Source: Coemansia sp. RSA 1804 (Eukaryota > Kickxellomycota > Kickxellomycetes > Kickxellales > Kickxellaceae). Taken from it: a stretch of 18,054 bases of DNA. The stretch is taken from the NCBI GenBank assembly GCA_027578815.1, contig JANBTH010000405.1, positions 1 through 18,054 on the forward strand. The letters are read 5' to 3'. The notes under the pieces were generated by a model. It worked only from the letters and a program-made list of their open reading frames with translations. It searched no databases and was not told the DNA's origin. Position numbers and translations under genes: made by a program. Of the stretch, positions 17,523 through 18,054 are shown piece after piece (within the stretch, counting starts at the first letter, position 1; each line of letters opens with the position of its first letter).

Positions 17523-18054
17523 ATAGTTCCAATACTAGCTGCATAAAATGTTTTTGTGGATTTCAATAGCTATTCTTTTTTCTTTCTCACAGATGCAGAC
17601 TACTTTTTTCTATTAGCCTTCAGTTTATTTTATGCTCCACTTATTCAAATATCCATCAACATGCATCGAGTACCAGAGTAGCATGTGAGACTGGTCTTGA
17701 AACCCGTCTTTTTTCATTCTCATTATTCTATACTTTTGTATGTGCCAACGAAAATCTACATCCCTATCTCCCTTGCAGATAAATGTACAAAAATTGTGCG
17801 TGTAATGTAGATCATCAAATAAGTGTCGTAATATCAAACAAGTCATAAGACTGTGAAAGCGAACAAAAAAGAAAAAAAAACAAGAAAGCCCCAGCAACAT
17901 AATAATGGCGATATTTGCAATGTCATGAAGTAAGCAACTGCATATTTCCGCAACCGCGACAATTGAACAAAGCAAAAAAAAAAAGTAGGCAGAAGAACGT
18001 CAAATGTTCAAAAATATAAGACACCTGAGCATATATATAAAGCAACAAACACCT
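17523..18054. other. AT-rich spacer at the right edge
   Basis: No supported gene. A minus-strand open frame (17625-17975) has only a TTG at its outer end and its first ATG 25 codons in; its C-terminal half contains DFRWHIQKYRIMRMKKDG and looks somewhat protein-like. A TATATATA stretch lies near 18031. Right copy of the 18-nt repeat at 17774-17791. Confidence 0.4.
17774..17791 (+). repeat. 18-nt direct repeat, right copy
   Basis: TGCAGATAAATGTACAAA, identical to 17011-17028, on the far side of small gene copy C. Confidence 0.6.

Noticed and set aside
17625..17975. 116-codon minus-strand frame
   Set aside because: Outer start is TTG and the first ATG is 25 codons in; the F-run comes from a poly-A/T tract. 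No family match.

Overview
The window looks like nuclear DNA of a filamentous or early-diverging fungus. The genes are eukaryotic and almost intron-free, the large genes have GC-rich codons, and the spaces between them are very AT-rich. There are no Shine-Dalgarno-type sites or operons. TATA boxes and AATAAA signals stand at the gene ends. A Kickxellomycotina-like genome would fit, but that placement is inference.

Region by region: (1) 1-4991, minus strand, is one uninterrupted reading frame that runs off the left edge. It is the N-terminal ~1,660 residues of a Furry/Tao3(Pag1)/Mor2 cell-morphogenesis scaffold, with poly-Q tracts and a duplicated NPF-containing motif at its N-terminus. (2) 4992-8636 is an AT-rich accessory block. 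It holds a ~0.8-1.0 kb tandem duplication, each unit carrying a small gene (5447-5734 and 7427-7690, minus strand). The second copy is cut near its 3' end by a 191-bp solo-LTR-like insertion flanked by CAGTA repeats. (3) 8637-10274, minus, is an intact microsomal cytochrome P450. (4) 11060-14311, plus, is a large PPR protein, probably mitochondrial. (5) 14338-15927, minus, is an UNC93-like major facilitator protein with a short first exon and one 132-nt intron; its stop is 26 bp from the PPR stop, tail to tail. (6) 15928-18054 is again AT-rich and holds a third, diverged and frameshifted relative of the small gene family (17233-17522, plus).

The large genes look like ordinary resident genes with no obvious joint pathway. 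The noteworthy system is the small-protein family. Two tandem copies keep nearly all synonymous positions identical (2 purely synonymous codon differences among 59 shared residues) while 27 of 86 residues differ, which is the signature of diversifying selection. The predicted pattern (strand, strand, T/V-x-x-LK-x-x-I helix, then an I/L-W strand) resembles the ubiquitin-like header of Crinkler-type proteins, without any downstream effector domain. The three copies share a gene layout: a TATA box about 120-140 bp before the ATG. The AT-rich compartment with duplications, a transposon scar and a decayed copy resembles the fast-evolving compartment of a two-speed fungal genome.
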